Shown here: in pieces, positions 23,290 through 34,541 of the stretch | How the letters are laid out: each line of letters begins with the position of its first letter | Numbering within the stretch: the stretch's first letter is position 1 | Origin: Rhytidiadelphus loreus | Lineage: Eukaryota; Streptophyta; Bryopsida; Hypnales; Hylocomiaceae | Assembly: GCA_947034895.1 (NCBI GenBank) | Contig: OX344763.1 | Location: forward strand, 74,977,093 to 75,041,092 | Direction: 5' to 3' | DNA length: 64,000 bases | The notes under the pieces: model-generated | What the model saw: only the letters and a program-made list of their open reading frames with translations | What the model was told of the DNA's origin: nothing | Databases searched by the model: none | Translations under genes and position numbers: made by a program

Positions 23290-23990
23290 TAAACCCGTGG
23301 GTTTAGCGCAAACTCCCGCGAGGGGCTGACGCGAGGCAGTACAGGCCCCCCCGCGAGGGGCTGCCCCAAGGCAGCACAATCCTCCCGCAAGCGGTTGCCG
23401 TGGGGCAACACAGTCCCCCGCGGCAGCCCAGACCCTGCGAGGGGCTGCCCCAAGGCAGTACAGTCCTCCGCGAGGGACTGACGCGGGGCAATACAGTCCC
23501 CCCCACGAGGGGCTACCCCAAGGTAGTACAAACCCCGCGAGGGGCTGCCCTGAGGCAACACAGTCCCTCTGCAGGCAGCTGCTTCGGGGCAACACAGCCC
23601 CTCCGAAGCGGCTGCCCCACGGTAGCACAAACCCCGCGAGGGGCTGCCCCGGGGCAACACAACCCCCCTGCGAGGAACTACCGCAGGGCAGCACAATCCC
23701 CGCGAGGGGTTGCCACGGGGCAACACAACCCCCCGAAGCGGCGGCTCCGCGGCAATACAAACCCCGCGAGGGGGAGTACAGACCCCTCAAGGAGCAGCTT
23801 GGGGGCAGACAGTCCCCGCGAGGGGCTGCCTGAAGGGTGCATAGTCCCTGGAAGGCCGTCCCCCGAGGGCACTTCACTCCCCCTGGCAAGCGCAATCACC
23901 GCTAGGGGGTCAGCTTTAGGGCAGCACAAATAGTAGGTATGACTTCCTTGGGGCAGCAGAGCTCTCCAGCGGGGCTGTAGAGGGTAGCAC
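23290..23990. repeat. GC-rich hairpin minisatellite
   Basis: About twenty imperfect units of roughly 30 bp, often paired as 60 bp, of the type CCCCGCGAGGGGCTGCCCC followed by GGGGCAACACA. Each unit has nested inverted words (CCCCGCGAGGGG; TGCCCCGGGGCA). It begins exactly where the 117/130-bp satellite stops. Open frames on both strands here are by-products of the repeat. Confidence 0.85.
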
Positions 23991-24756
23991 AGACGTACGC
24001 CATGGTCTGCCATGGGGTTATCCAAATCTGGGAGCCACCAAGAGGAGACAGTGTAGACATTGGGTAGCTACATTGGAGCAACTTTGTATCCCCAATACTA
24101 GGAAGGCGAATAAGATTAAGCCACAGAATGACCACCATCGTCATGACCGTATAAGATTTTGCAAGGCAACCTTGTCAGTCTGAATTACTACAATAAATTG
24201 GCGCTATAGCACTAACATAACAACTATAGCGTTTGGCTAAGTTGCATCATCCTACATTTCTGACGTTAAGAAATGTTCGAAATAACATTGAGATCAGAAT
24301 ATGATATTGATGAAGTAAGAAATGATATTCATAGTAAATGAAAATGAATTATGATTGTAATAGTAATAGTCATAGTGTAGTCCAAAATATTTCATTGCAG
24401 GGCAAGTTTTTGTTAGTGAAGAAAGTCAAGTACTAGTCAGGGAAGAAGTGTTTAGGGAAGACTAGGTTCATGGGTGGACCAACTCTAGGGACCAAGACCA
24501 ATGATTCTATAGCGTCCGTCTCCTTCAGTGGAAGCAATGATGTGTAGAGAAGGACTGAAATTGGACAACAGGTTAGCGAAAACAAGTGAGAAACGCTATT
24601 TAGGTCTATGTATGTAGAGGCCAAAGAACCATGACTGAGCTGAAGCTAAATTATCGAATGAATAGTACGTAGAGCCTGAACAACAAATATGAAAAATATA
24701 ATGTGCATGACCAGTATGCACAAAAAATACAGTGATATGAAGTTCGGACTATGTCA
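23991..24756. other. Downstream flank of the ParB-methylase gene, no gene seen
   Basis: AT-rich from about 24170. Only short open frames. It probably holds the 3' untranslated region and polyadenylation region of the minus-strand gene ending at 24757. Confidence 0.4.
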
Positions 24757-26127
24757 TCAGTTAGATGATATGGAATTGGCCTCATTGCCTGATGTATCCA
24801 TATCTGACTCAACAGCACAGTCATCAATAAAGTGAAGTACACGAGGATCTACTATATTTGCCCTATAACTAGGCTTAGGGTCAACAACAACATAATGCCT
24901 CGAAAGAGATTCAACGTATTCAGGAAGATGAAACTGTTTCGGAGGGCTTGGAAAAAATGCCGGATTTCCGAAGAATGGAACATGTGAACCGGATCTCATT
25001 TTTTCCGCTTCCCTACATAATGAATTGAAGTTTACATTAGATGAAGGTCCAAAAAGAATTTATAGATTAGACAGAGTGAAGATGCTGAACTGAAGACTTA
25101 CTTACTGAAGAATGAAGTTTTCACAATCTGCTGTGCCGACACTTCTACTTCATCCATATGAATCTTGGGATCAACGACGGCTGTCACCACGGCTGGCAGA
25201 ACCGTAACTTCACGAATGACCGGTTTGATAAGTGCTTCGAAGATAGATGTATCTTCCTCGAAGGCCAAAATATGACGGCCGGTGGCTCGGCATGCTAGAA
25301 TGCTAGTTCCTGCACATTTGTAACATTGTTCATAATTCAATGAGATCACTCGTAAACCAAACTCTTGATTTATGCATGAAGTATGTAATTCCCTTAAAAA
25401 TATACTTGTACCCGCCGTGCAGTCGACGACAACAGATCCGGGTTCGCAACATCCTTCCACGAGCATCGCCATGAAACCCGACACCTTCTCTCTAGGACCG
25501 CACCACGGTTTTTCCCCGTTCATGGTGACTTCTTCAGCAAAGCAAAGATTCCGGAGGCAGTCATCCTTGCCCACGATGACGCCAACCTTTGCATGAAAAG
25601 GAACATATTGGAAGGAGAAGTCTGCCTCAGTCATTGGGCCAGACTTCTTTACCACAAGTGAAATAGAAAACCGCTGAGTCTGGAGCAAGAAGCAACTCAA
25701 GGATTAATAAATGGAAGTTGGAAATTTGTGAGAAACAAGAAAGATGATGATGAAATGATGATGGAAGGGCTATTACCGTCTTCTTGGGATCAAGTGGCGA
25801 TGCCAAGTGGAGATGGTTCATACCCTACCAATCAACTAGAATCCGAAATCCATACTCCTTGCAGCATCCTAGAAGTTGACTTCTGTGTGCTTTGGAGGAA
25901 GATGGATACATCATGAGAAGTGCTCCATTGTCATGTAAATAACCACCTGCAAAGTCAAAGACTAGAATCAACCAGTCTTCTGAGAACTGGTTCCACTTTG
26001 GAATTGGCGCAGGAGGAGCAGACACGGTAGGGACATGGAGTCCTTCTAGAACATCCACAATGATCAAGTCCACCGCAGACTCTGCAGTCAAGACTCCGTC
26101 AAAGTAGTGCTGTTTGTCGTCGGCATG
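24757..26127 (-). other. Methyltransferase-like domain exons of the ParB-methylase gene
   Basis: Four exons with consistent phases. Exon 26127-25777 has DLIIVDVLEG where beta-class enzymes have DPPY, then LVFDFAGGYLHDNGALLMMY. Exons 25673-25412 and 25309-25102 join across an intron at the second base of a Gly codon to give DCTAGTSILACRATGRHILA, the AdoMet-binding motif I plus following helix and an acidic strand end (FEED). The last exon adds an 85-residue tail. Reading through the intron at 25411-25310 also stays open, so the split is judged from motif continuity. Confidence 0.65.
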
Positions 26128-28433
26128 CTGCAAGAAGACAAATGAGCAAAATTGAGTTTTTGAGTAATAACAAATATATCATTAGAGAATGAAGTAATTT
26201 CACTACATATAATGAACTAAGTGAACATGCAATAAACATGTATCATATTCATTTTCATATTCTGCAAAGAATTTAGTTCAGAGAAGTTATAGAAGACATC
26301 TACAATACCATGGACAAAAAAGCTTCGACGGCCTCTAAGGCCTTCTCGTCATGGGTAAGACTAATCAACGAAAGATTCAAAATGCATTCGTCGATGGCCG
26401 GGACGGAATGCAAGTGATGAACTGCTGGCGTGACACCTTGGACAAGTCGGTCTTGAGTGAGTGAAAAGCTAGAAGACGTGTCCTTCATGTTTGCAGCGCT
26501 TGTTGCGGGCTTCTGCAGTTGAGTCTCCGCCTTCCTTTTCTTCCCCTTCTTATTTGCCTTCTCTTGCTCCTTCTTGGCCTTTGCGGCCAGTCGCTTGATC
26601 TTGATGTCCTCCGTCTTCTTCATAGCCTCCTCCAACCTCTGCACTTTCTTCTTGTCAAACACATCCCGTTTGGCAATGGCCTTGGCTTGTGCTTCTGGAT
26701 CAAGTCCCGCAAATTCATCGAACTCAGTCTCAAGAATTAGGGTTTCTTTCAGTGTTCTAAACAAAGCTGCCTCCTCCGGTGGAATGAATCCCAAGTTGCA
26801 CTCGATGTACCAAGGGCAGGCCTTGAAGATGTGGAGTTGTCCAATTTCGAAGCTGCCATGTTGAGAACATGCAGTCCTCCCTAGATCTATCCAACCAGGT
26901 CGTCAAAAAAGGTGGCAAGTCTGATTTGGCTATGGCCTTCTTGGCATACAACTCGAATTTGAAATACCTGTGCACATAAGAAGTAACAAGACAAGGATGG
27001 TACATGTTAATCAATTGAAATAGTCAATATGACAATAACGTGAATTCAAATATACTTCAGGGAACCATTTTCAAACATTTGAGATACACAACAGAAGAAC
27101 AAAAAACAAATTTACTATGATGAAAACATGAAACCCTTAGTTCAAAAGTCAAAGCATACGGAGTACATCAATAAAGGAGTATTTAATACCTATAAATGAT
27201 GCGCTGGACTGCAAGCGTTGCCCCTTTGTATTCTTTGAAGTTGTCGGACTTCTTGTATGCGTCTCCCCCTCTAAACATTCCCGTGTAGGCAATATCCCAG
27301 ACCTTCATTCTCCAGCCCTCTACGTACTCCTTTAGTGTTTCCAGCTCAAAGGGAACGGACATGTTCAAAGGAATATTATCTGCCCAGAGCACGGAGTCGA
27401 GCACCTCAATAGCCGCCTCTTCTAACTATCACACAAAAATACAAAGTAGTTAGATATGGAATCCGGAGAAGACTAAAAGATAAATAAGCAGAGTAGAAAC
27501 TAAAGGAGATTTATCAATATGTCACTGAATCCATACCCCCGAGTACCAACAAGCCCTAGCCAGAAACAATGTCAATTTCTCCTCGTTGACGGGACGAGGC
27601 GAAAATTGACGAGCTTCTCGAGTTGGACCTGACGCATTCATCCACTTCAGCCATTTAACTTTGGACTCCGAAGAGGCATTCGCAGTGGCCATCATCTGCA
27701 ACTTTTCCTGAGTTAACTCTAGAACTGAGAACAGATTCCAATGGCGTTCAATCTGCATCAATTAAATAGAAAAATATTAATCACAATTTTAATCTCAATG
27801 AATGACAAAACAAACAACTGAGTTAGGAGTTATGTATACCTCAAGTAACCAATCCGGTCCGAGCGCTGGATTGGCGACTGCAACTATCTTTGAGAGTTTC
27901 TTCTGATACTTCTCATTTGAATCTTTGATGGAGACCCTCATAGCAGTGGCAACCCCATCTACCGTCACCTCCTCAGCTATGACGTCTTTTTTGTATTTAT
28001 GAATTGCCACCTCCGCCGCCGCAGAAATCTCTTGCTGAGACAATGCATCACACCCATTAGCAAAGAAAGAAAGAGTCATAGGTAGTAACTTGGTAATTGA
28101 TAATGGTGATGGCAGATGCTTACCTTGAAGATAAATGATGTGAAAACCTCCAAAGGCATAGTATACCATTTTGTTCGAGTATTGTTTTGACAAATCTTGA
28201 ACTCATCGGCAGATAACAACTCCGTGAACCTGTCGAGCTCCATGACCCCGTATTTTTGAACTCGGAAAAGTGTGTGTACAAGATTGGTCTTGACATGATA
28301 GGTTTTGGTATGCTTGGATGACATATGAGAAATAATTTAAAACATGACCCTGAATGAAATCAAATGTGGTGAAAACCAATGCCAACAATTGACAACACCT
28401 ATTAAAGCAAACGAGAACGAAACGCTCACTTGT

Positions 28434-28677
28434 TGATGTCGTGCATAGCCTGCATTGCAACACCAATACGACCTCTTGTATCCAGAACTATGGAGTCGAC
28501 ATTGATGTGCCAACTCCTCTCCGAGGCATGTAGCCGAGTAATAAGGTTCATCCACGCAATTCTCCGGTGGTTACCATCACAAATGAAAAACTTATGATCC
28601 ACCAAATGCTTCAGCACAGGATTGGACTTCAAGAAGTTGTTGAATTCATCATTGACTGAATTCCAAAGCAGTCCCAT
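28434..28677 (-). other. ParB/sulfiredoxin-like domain segment
   Basis: LWNSVNDEFNNFL, HKFFICDGNHRRIAW and a following helix match the DGxHR-type signature of the ParB/Srx fold, seen in bacterial and phage proteins also fused to methylases. The donor after HDIN reads AACAAGTGAGCG; a lost G in AAG/GTGAGCG would explain the awkward phase with the next exon. Confidence 0.6.
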
Positions 28678-30036
28678 TCACTCTTCTCTTCTGTAGAGAA
28701 AACCTCACCATCCCCATCTTCATTCGAGATAGAAACGTAAAAAACCCTCGCTCCCTCTTCATAACCCCCCGAGAACTGGTGCTCCAACAATGTTAAATCG
28801 CATGCTAGAGTGGGTCGAACTATCGGCATAGGCACCAGCCTGCACAAGGGGATCTTCAGACGTGATGCTTCCGTGGATGTCAACCTCAAACCGTGAAGGA
28901 TGGAAACAGTATCCAACTTTTGCGACTTCCTGATGTTGTCCTTTGACGCATCCTTGCGCACTCCAAGAATATCAATATCATCTGATTCTGATTCTGATAT
29001 CATTTCCAAATCTGGTGCGTCCTCGACAATTGCAGCACTAGTGGATGCGGAGGGCAACTCCACTAACACAGTCTCAATGGTCGTCTGCGTCAATATAAGA
29101 ATAACAATCATTATTATAGGAAATAAATAAACCTCAATAGGTATGGGAGTTCCTTGGCACTCCTATACAAAATATTAACGAAAATGAGGATCATCCATCA
29201 TATATAGCATAGTCACTCAAAGGCCACATTGGCATTTGGAATTGAGGGCTCTATAATGTCCGCAACACCAAATCATAATATCCGCATCCATGTCCTCTAC
29301 GGATGTCACCTCTAATTTCCTGTGATCACAAGTACAGTACTCAATCTTGTAACTAGGAAAGGCAGTTGAGTCACTCTCCTCTGTTGATCCAATAGATGAT
29401 CTAGGTGACATCTCTGCTTCTAATGGACTAACTAAACTAGTATCTCCCGGATGGGTTGACGTTCGAAGTGGCCTAAATGATCTTACTAGTGCAGGTGCCG
29501 GTGGAATGTCCAGTTCTCGTGTTGGCTCCTTCTCGGACCCTTCAAGCTCCTCCACCACTTTCACAATGACCGAATCCACTTCAGCATCCATCTGAGGAGT
29601 CGGGACGGCCTGAACATCCACCTCGGGCTGCATTCCGTGACCTACAAAACCATCCTGCATTCCAACAAGAACTTAGGTAAGCATGATCATATATTGTACC
29701 CATCAATGGCATGTGGTGAGATAAACGTATCCTCAACGAGGATCCGCGACAAGTCTGTCTTCCACAAGCACCAAGATGAATCGAGACAACTTTAAACTCA
29801 ATCCAAACTATCGCATTGCGCCCCTAGACTCTAGAGATCTCGACCAAGAGTCACGGGCCACGATGTGCTGTCTCGAGACAAAGACCTCAATATGCACAAG
29901 GTCCTACATGTGATGCATGGTAACACATGTAAAATCAAACCTCACGGTAACACCAACAAAAACTCTAGGCTAGGTTCTAATCAGTCACAACCAACGCATG
30001 ACGACCATGTGCAACGTTAGTGTCGTTGTGAGAGAC

Positions 30037-30933
30037 GTCTCGGCCCCGAGACTGGACGAGATCCCAGCCACCGCCTACACTCACAGCCCGATGGCACTCC
30101 GCGAGACTATCCTCCAAAAAATGCGATGGCAGCATCACGAGAATTTTTTCGTGAAATTCATTCCGTGTCAATCGCGACAAGCAAGAGACGGAACCAAGCC
30201 CTGCAGGTCTCGGTACCGAGACTAGGGTTGAAGACCCGACCGACCTGCACTGTGCCGTTCATCGGAACTCCCCGTGGCTGGCTCGGCAAGGAAGCCTCCA
30301 CCGCATTGTGTAGACCCTGACGCTACATCTCGCTTGTCTCGGCCCCGAGACTGGATGAGGTCCCAGCCAATGCCTGCACTCACAGTCCGATGGCACTCCG
30401 CGAGACTATCCTCCAAAAAATGCAATGGCAGCATCACGAGAATTTTTTCGTGAAATTCATTCTATGTCAATCGCGACGGGCAAGAGACGGGACCAAGCCC
30501 TGCAGGTCTCGGTACCGAGACTAGGGTTGAAGACCCGACCGACCTGCACTACGCCGTTCATCGGAACTCCCCGTAGCTGGCTCGGCGAGGGAGCCTCCAC
30601 CACGTTGTGCAGACCTTGACGCTGCATCTCGCTTGTCTCGGCCCTGAGACTGGACGAGGTCCCAGCCACCGCCTGCACTCACAGCCCGATGGCACTCCGC
30701 GAGACTATCCTCCAAAAAATGCGATGGCAGCGTCACGAGAATTTTTTCGTGAAATTCATTCCGTATCAATCGCGACGGGCAAGAGACGGGACCAAGCCCT
30801 GCAAGTCTCCGTTCCGAGACTAGGGTTGAAGACCCGATCGACTTGCACTGCGCCGTTTATTGGAACTCCCCGTGGCTGGCTCGGCGAGGGAGCCTTTACC
30901 ACGTTGTGCAGATCCTGACGCTGCATCTCGCTC
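30037..30933. repeat. Three tandem 299-bp units in intron 1 of the ParB-methylase gene
   Basis: GTCTCGGCCCCGAG starts each unit at 30037, 30336 and 30635, and a fourth start occurs at 30934; every step is 299 bp. Each unit holds two palindromes (GTCTCGGCCCCGAGAC and GTCTCGGTACCGAGAC) and a CACGAGAA..TTCGTG inverted word. Units differ by scattered transitions. Small open frames inside are repeat by-products. Confidence 0.9.
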
Positions 30934-32753
30934 GTCTCGGCCCCAAGACCTAATTGTATCCAGGCCCCGTCTTGCACTGAGCCCTACGAGATGACTTATT
31001 GACATTCATTATCTAAAGCGTTCTGCTCAAAGGATCATCCAACCGCATAGTCAGTTATGTGCAAGGAACATGAGCCAACCGCGATCCCAGAGGAACAAAA
31101 GAAATTTGACCGGTGCAACAAGATCTCACGGGGATACTGATGACGTCGGCGTGCAGGATCGGTCATCCTGAAATAATGGTCTCGGGACCGAGACCATTTT
31201 ATCCTGTGGGTGAGTTTTGTACAACCAAGCTCGCAGGTAGCATTACTAAACATCACCGCAGATCCATATAATCATTCAAATGATTACAATAATGAGTGCC
31301 AAAGTGATACTGGTACCCAGACGGATGTTGACTATCCGATGTCTGTGTAACCTCACGATCACATATCTTGCATTACGAATGCCTTGTATGCACTCCAAAT
31401 GATCTCATATAATTTAACTGTGCCTGTGTGCAGTCATGATGATATCGGTCAAATATTAAACTCATGTACATATCGTGCCTGGATATCCATACGGATATAT
31501 CAACCTGGTTCCCCACCTGCAGTTAGTGGGTCGCTGTGTGCATGTTCTTGGCTTTTGCCTCGACACATGATCCATAATCAGCAAGCCAAATTCATTTGGC
31601 TTCATCATGGGGACAAAGTAATATCCAATAGATATTTCATTCAATGATGACCTAAAATTGAATATACTCGTTTAGTTCCTTACAGAAGATATGCAAGAAA
31701 GCGAGGGCGCCGAGCTAGATGGTCTAGTTCTGGTGAATCGGGTGAAGCACAAGAACTGAGGAATATAGTATCTAAACAGAGGAAGTCGATTTTCTGCCGA
31801 GTAACTAAACCCTAAATCCTGTACTTTCTCGCATTTCGAGAATTGACTTCTTCAGATGACCAAACGCTGTCCAAACTAGACCAGAGTTCCCACACCCCTA
31901 TTTGTAAATCTAATTGTGCAAAGAGAATGAGTGGTTGTCAACCTTGTACACTATGTAGGAAGGAGGCTGCAGATAAACTAGTCTTGGTATCGAGACTCAA
32001 GCGGACCGAACAGAGCTACTGCGCTTTTCACCTTCTGCGACCGCTGATTTCAGACTTGGAGGTCCAAATCTCAAGTACCCGCCAACAAAATTTAGCAATC
32101 TCTATGTCGAAATGATACCATACCTCATGAGTCTCTTTGTGTATTTGTCGACCTCCATCTGCATTTCCGGTAGTCCCCGCCACGCCCTTTTTGGAACGCA
32201 AGTTTCGATCCGCCATAGCGACTAACGTAAAACTTAAGTTGAAATGAGAACTCCAATTCCCCAACGTAGCATGCACTTCGAGTATCGGCTTGGTTAGCCA
32301 CGGATTCTAGAATAGCAGGTCGGAGGCCTTCAAGGGGGAAGCAGCCCGAATGCCATAAGATTTGTGTGGAGAAGTCTACTGATTGCGGCTGGCGCACACA
32401 CAGAGGCACCTTAGACTACGTATGGAGGGTCTTAGGGTTCAGGAGTGCAGAAAGGCAATCACCACGCTGCCACGTCATCGATGATGGATGATATCCGTTA
32501 GGTTAGGTCAACGTCGACGATGTCCATCCCTAGTCCAATAAACATATTTCATATTGTCAGTATTTGATGACTAAGCTGTTGATTTTGAATATTACTCTTG
32601 GATTATCCATGAATCGGCAATGCATCGAAATGGACGCCTTTCTCAATTTCTGAAACCCTCATCAAAGTAGCATCAAGAATTTTAATCGTTGCTTGTCGTA
32701 CGTGAACTCCTGGACCATGGACCGTACTTACTTATAATATAAAAGTCGATTGT

Positions 32754-33150
32754 GTACCTCCAACTGCGCCAAAAATTGTTGGATATGGTGTTTTTATCGT
32801 TGTACGATTCGGGAGGTAACTGGTTGTTGATAGAGGGAAGATATTTGTCCAAGACAATCTCTGACCACGTATAATTATTGCTCTTACCAATGAGCACAGA
32901 CATCGTGCAGATTTTTCAGGAATGAAGAATTTATTCAACGACATGATTGATGATTACAGATTTTGTGATAATGAAATGGCATGATCGAGACGCAGAGAGA
33001 AAAGTATCTGTACGCAAACCTATGCAGAGTGCTTAAGCTAGAGCGTTCATGGAACGTCCTGCCAATTAACAGCATTGTTATTCGTGAACAACATTATTCA
33101 TGGCAAGTGGATCTAATAATAGGCTGCCAGTTTCCTTCCATTAGGACATC
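32754..33150 (-). mobile_element. Ty3/gypsy-like LTR end with primer-binding site, remnant
   Basis: On the minus strand an LTR-like end CCAACA (plus strand TGTTGG at 32777) is followed by TTTTTGGCGCAGTTGGAGG, very like the primer-binding region of plant Ty3/gypsy elements. Next comes FWRSWRYTID-like coding. The far LTR end is not certain (a GGACA near 33149 is a candidate). No pol gene nearby. Confidence 0.4.
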
Positions 33151-34541
33151 ATTGACGTCCTTTCTACCGGCTATTCGCTTATGACTATGGATTCCAGAGG
33201 ATCATGTGCTATTTATTTGTGTGTTATTTATTCATTTTTTTTCACATTGCTCTATTGTATTTGTCGTCATAGTGATTATTCATTAATATGATTTATGTAC
33301 ATGACGACATTGAGATTTGGCATGCCTTGCTTTTTTGCCCGAGAAACTTAGACTCCAAGAAGTTCGCTAGTTCATACAAGACCTTCTAGTTGTAGCTATT
33401 CCAGCCGATGCTTATACATGGACATAATGCCAACATATTATATTGTAATGGAGTGACTTGTTGAAGCTCCCATTGTTGACTAATCTCATATGAATTGTTA
33501 GATGGGCATCAAGGGGAGTTGTGCCATCCACATAAATGTCTCGTATAATCTGATATATTTCAACATCTAAATGCATTCAATGATGTCATATTCTTCTTCC
33601 TTAGATGGCGTAGCTAGTATCCACGGTCACATTCATTTGGAATACGGATGAAAACAATAGTATCAGGCTACTGATTTGTCACCCATCTGACAAAAACTGT
33701 CCATGTCGACGTTCAAGGCTACATTCTATTATGGGAAGCATAGTATTCATCTACAACCGTTGTCCTACCATGTCTGCTGACATTCCTAGTAATTAGAGAA
33801 GAAGCACTCTTTTCATCTACTGAAGTGCTTCATTCTCATTATACTCACAGTTTGTTGAAATTCTTCCATATGTGCATCAAATGAATTAAGGCATTTGGTA
33901 CCGTACACCATCCATCTTTAGAAGAGATGTAACCTATTCCTTAAGCTTCCATAAATTATGCAAGTACTTACATTATCTAGTATATGTCTACAGTGATCTT
34001 TATAAAACACTACGCTTTCTTACACTTCATTATAGATCATTCCTTATAGCTGAATATTCAGTAGTGACGATTCATAGATCCTTTTAAAGGGGCAATCTGA
34101 AAACCTAGTGTTAGACATGAGTCAGTAAATTAATGAAGTATTTTATGCACAAATTAATGAACTAATATAACAGGACATGTCAGTTCCAAGATATTATGAT
34201 CTATTTCCTTACAAGAAGTCGATGAATGGCATTAATTCCGTTCGGCATTTAGGTATCGAGTTCAATAATTCCATACCTCTGGTTTCTCATATTAATGCAC
34301 TTCGCCGCCAGTATCAAATATTGCGCTACGTGAATTTCAAACTGCATATGTCATAAGTGCATTTGAATTGAGGTGATCGTTATATATCTTTGTGGTTGTA
34401 TTCTTTCTACTATGCTTTCATCTGCCGTTATGTTTCTGTTCTTAATTTGATGTGCTTTACAGACATCAAACCTCTGGTTCAGATCAATTGGTTTCTACCT
34501 AGGGATACCAGTTTCCATTTCGTAAAGGTAGTCCCTTTTAC
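33151..34541. other. Upstream flank of the MULE, no gene seen
   Basis: AT-rich, no convincing open frame. Should contain the MULE 5' terminal inverted repeat and promoter; none was identified by eye. Confidence 0.35.

Larger units (their letters stand above)
24757..32216 (-). pseudogene. Multi-exon ParB/sulfiredoxin-like plus beta-class N4/N6 DNA methyltransferase-like fusion gene
   Basis: Model (minus): 32216-32124, 29654-29217, 29162-29133, 29084-about 28434, about 28312-28124, 28034-27840, 27752-27537, 27425-27190, 26967-26309, 26127-25777, 25673-25412, 25309-25102, 25012-24757. Most junctions are GT/AG and agree in phase. Protein order: short basic N-terminus, Cys/His-rich part (YCTCDH, CCGHYR, KCQC), ParB-like ICDGNHRR, helical middle, Lys-rich coiled coil with nuclear-signal-like KKGKKRK, then DLIIVDVLEG and PGSVVVDCTAGTSILACRA. 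That order fits permuted beta-class methylases that modify adenine-N6 or cytosine-N4. Breaks: TGA as last codon of exon 2, one-base shifts near 28675, 28434 and 26865, TAG at 25827-25825. The two exon-internal shifts could be sequencing errors. Likely nuclear; activity doubtful since the DPPY-like motif reads DVLE. Confidence 0.7.

Noticed and set aside
23200..23933. Long open frames in the GC-rich minisatellite (for example 231 codons, minus)
   Set aside because: Frames are open on both strands because units lack stop words; composition follows the repeat and no domain is present.
24757..32216. Bacterial contamination as source of the ParB-methylase gene
   Set aside because: About a dozen GT/AG introns with matching phases and flanking plant transposons exclude a prokaryotic contig.
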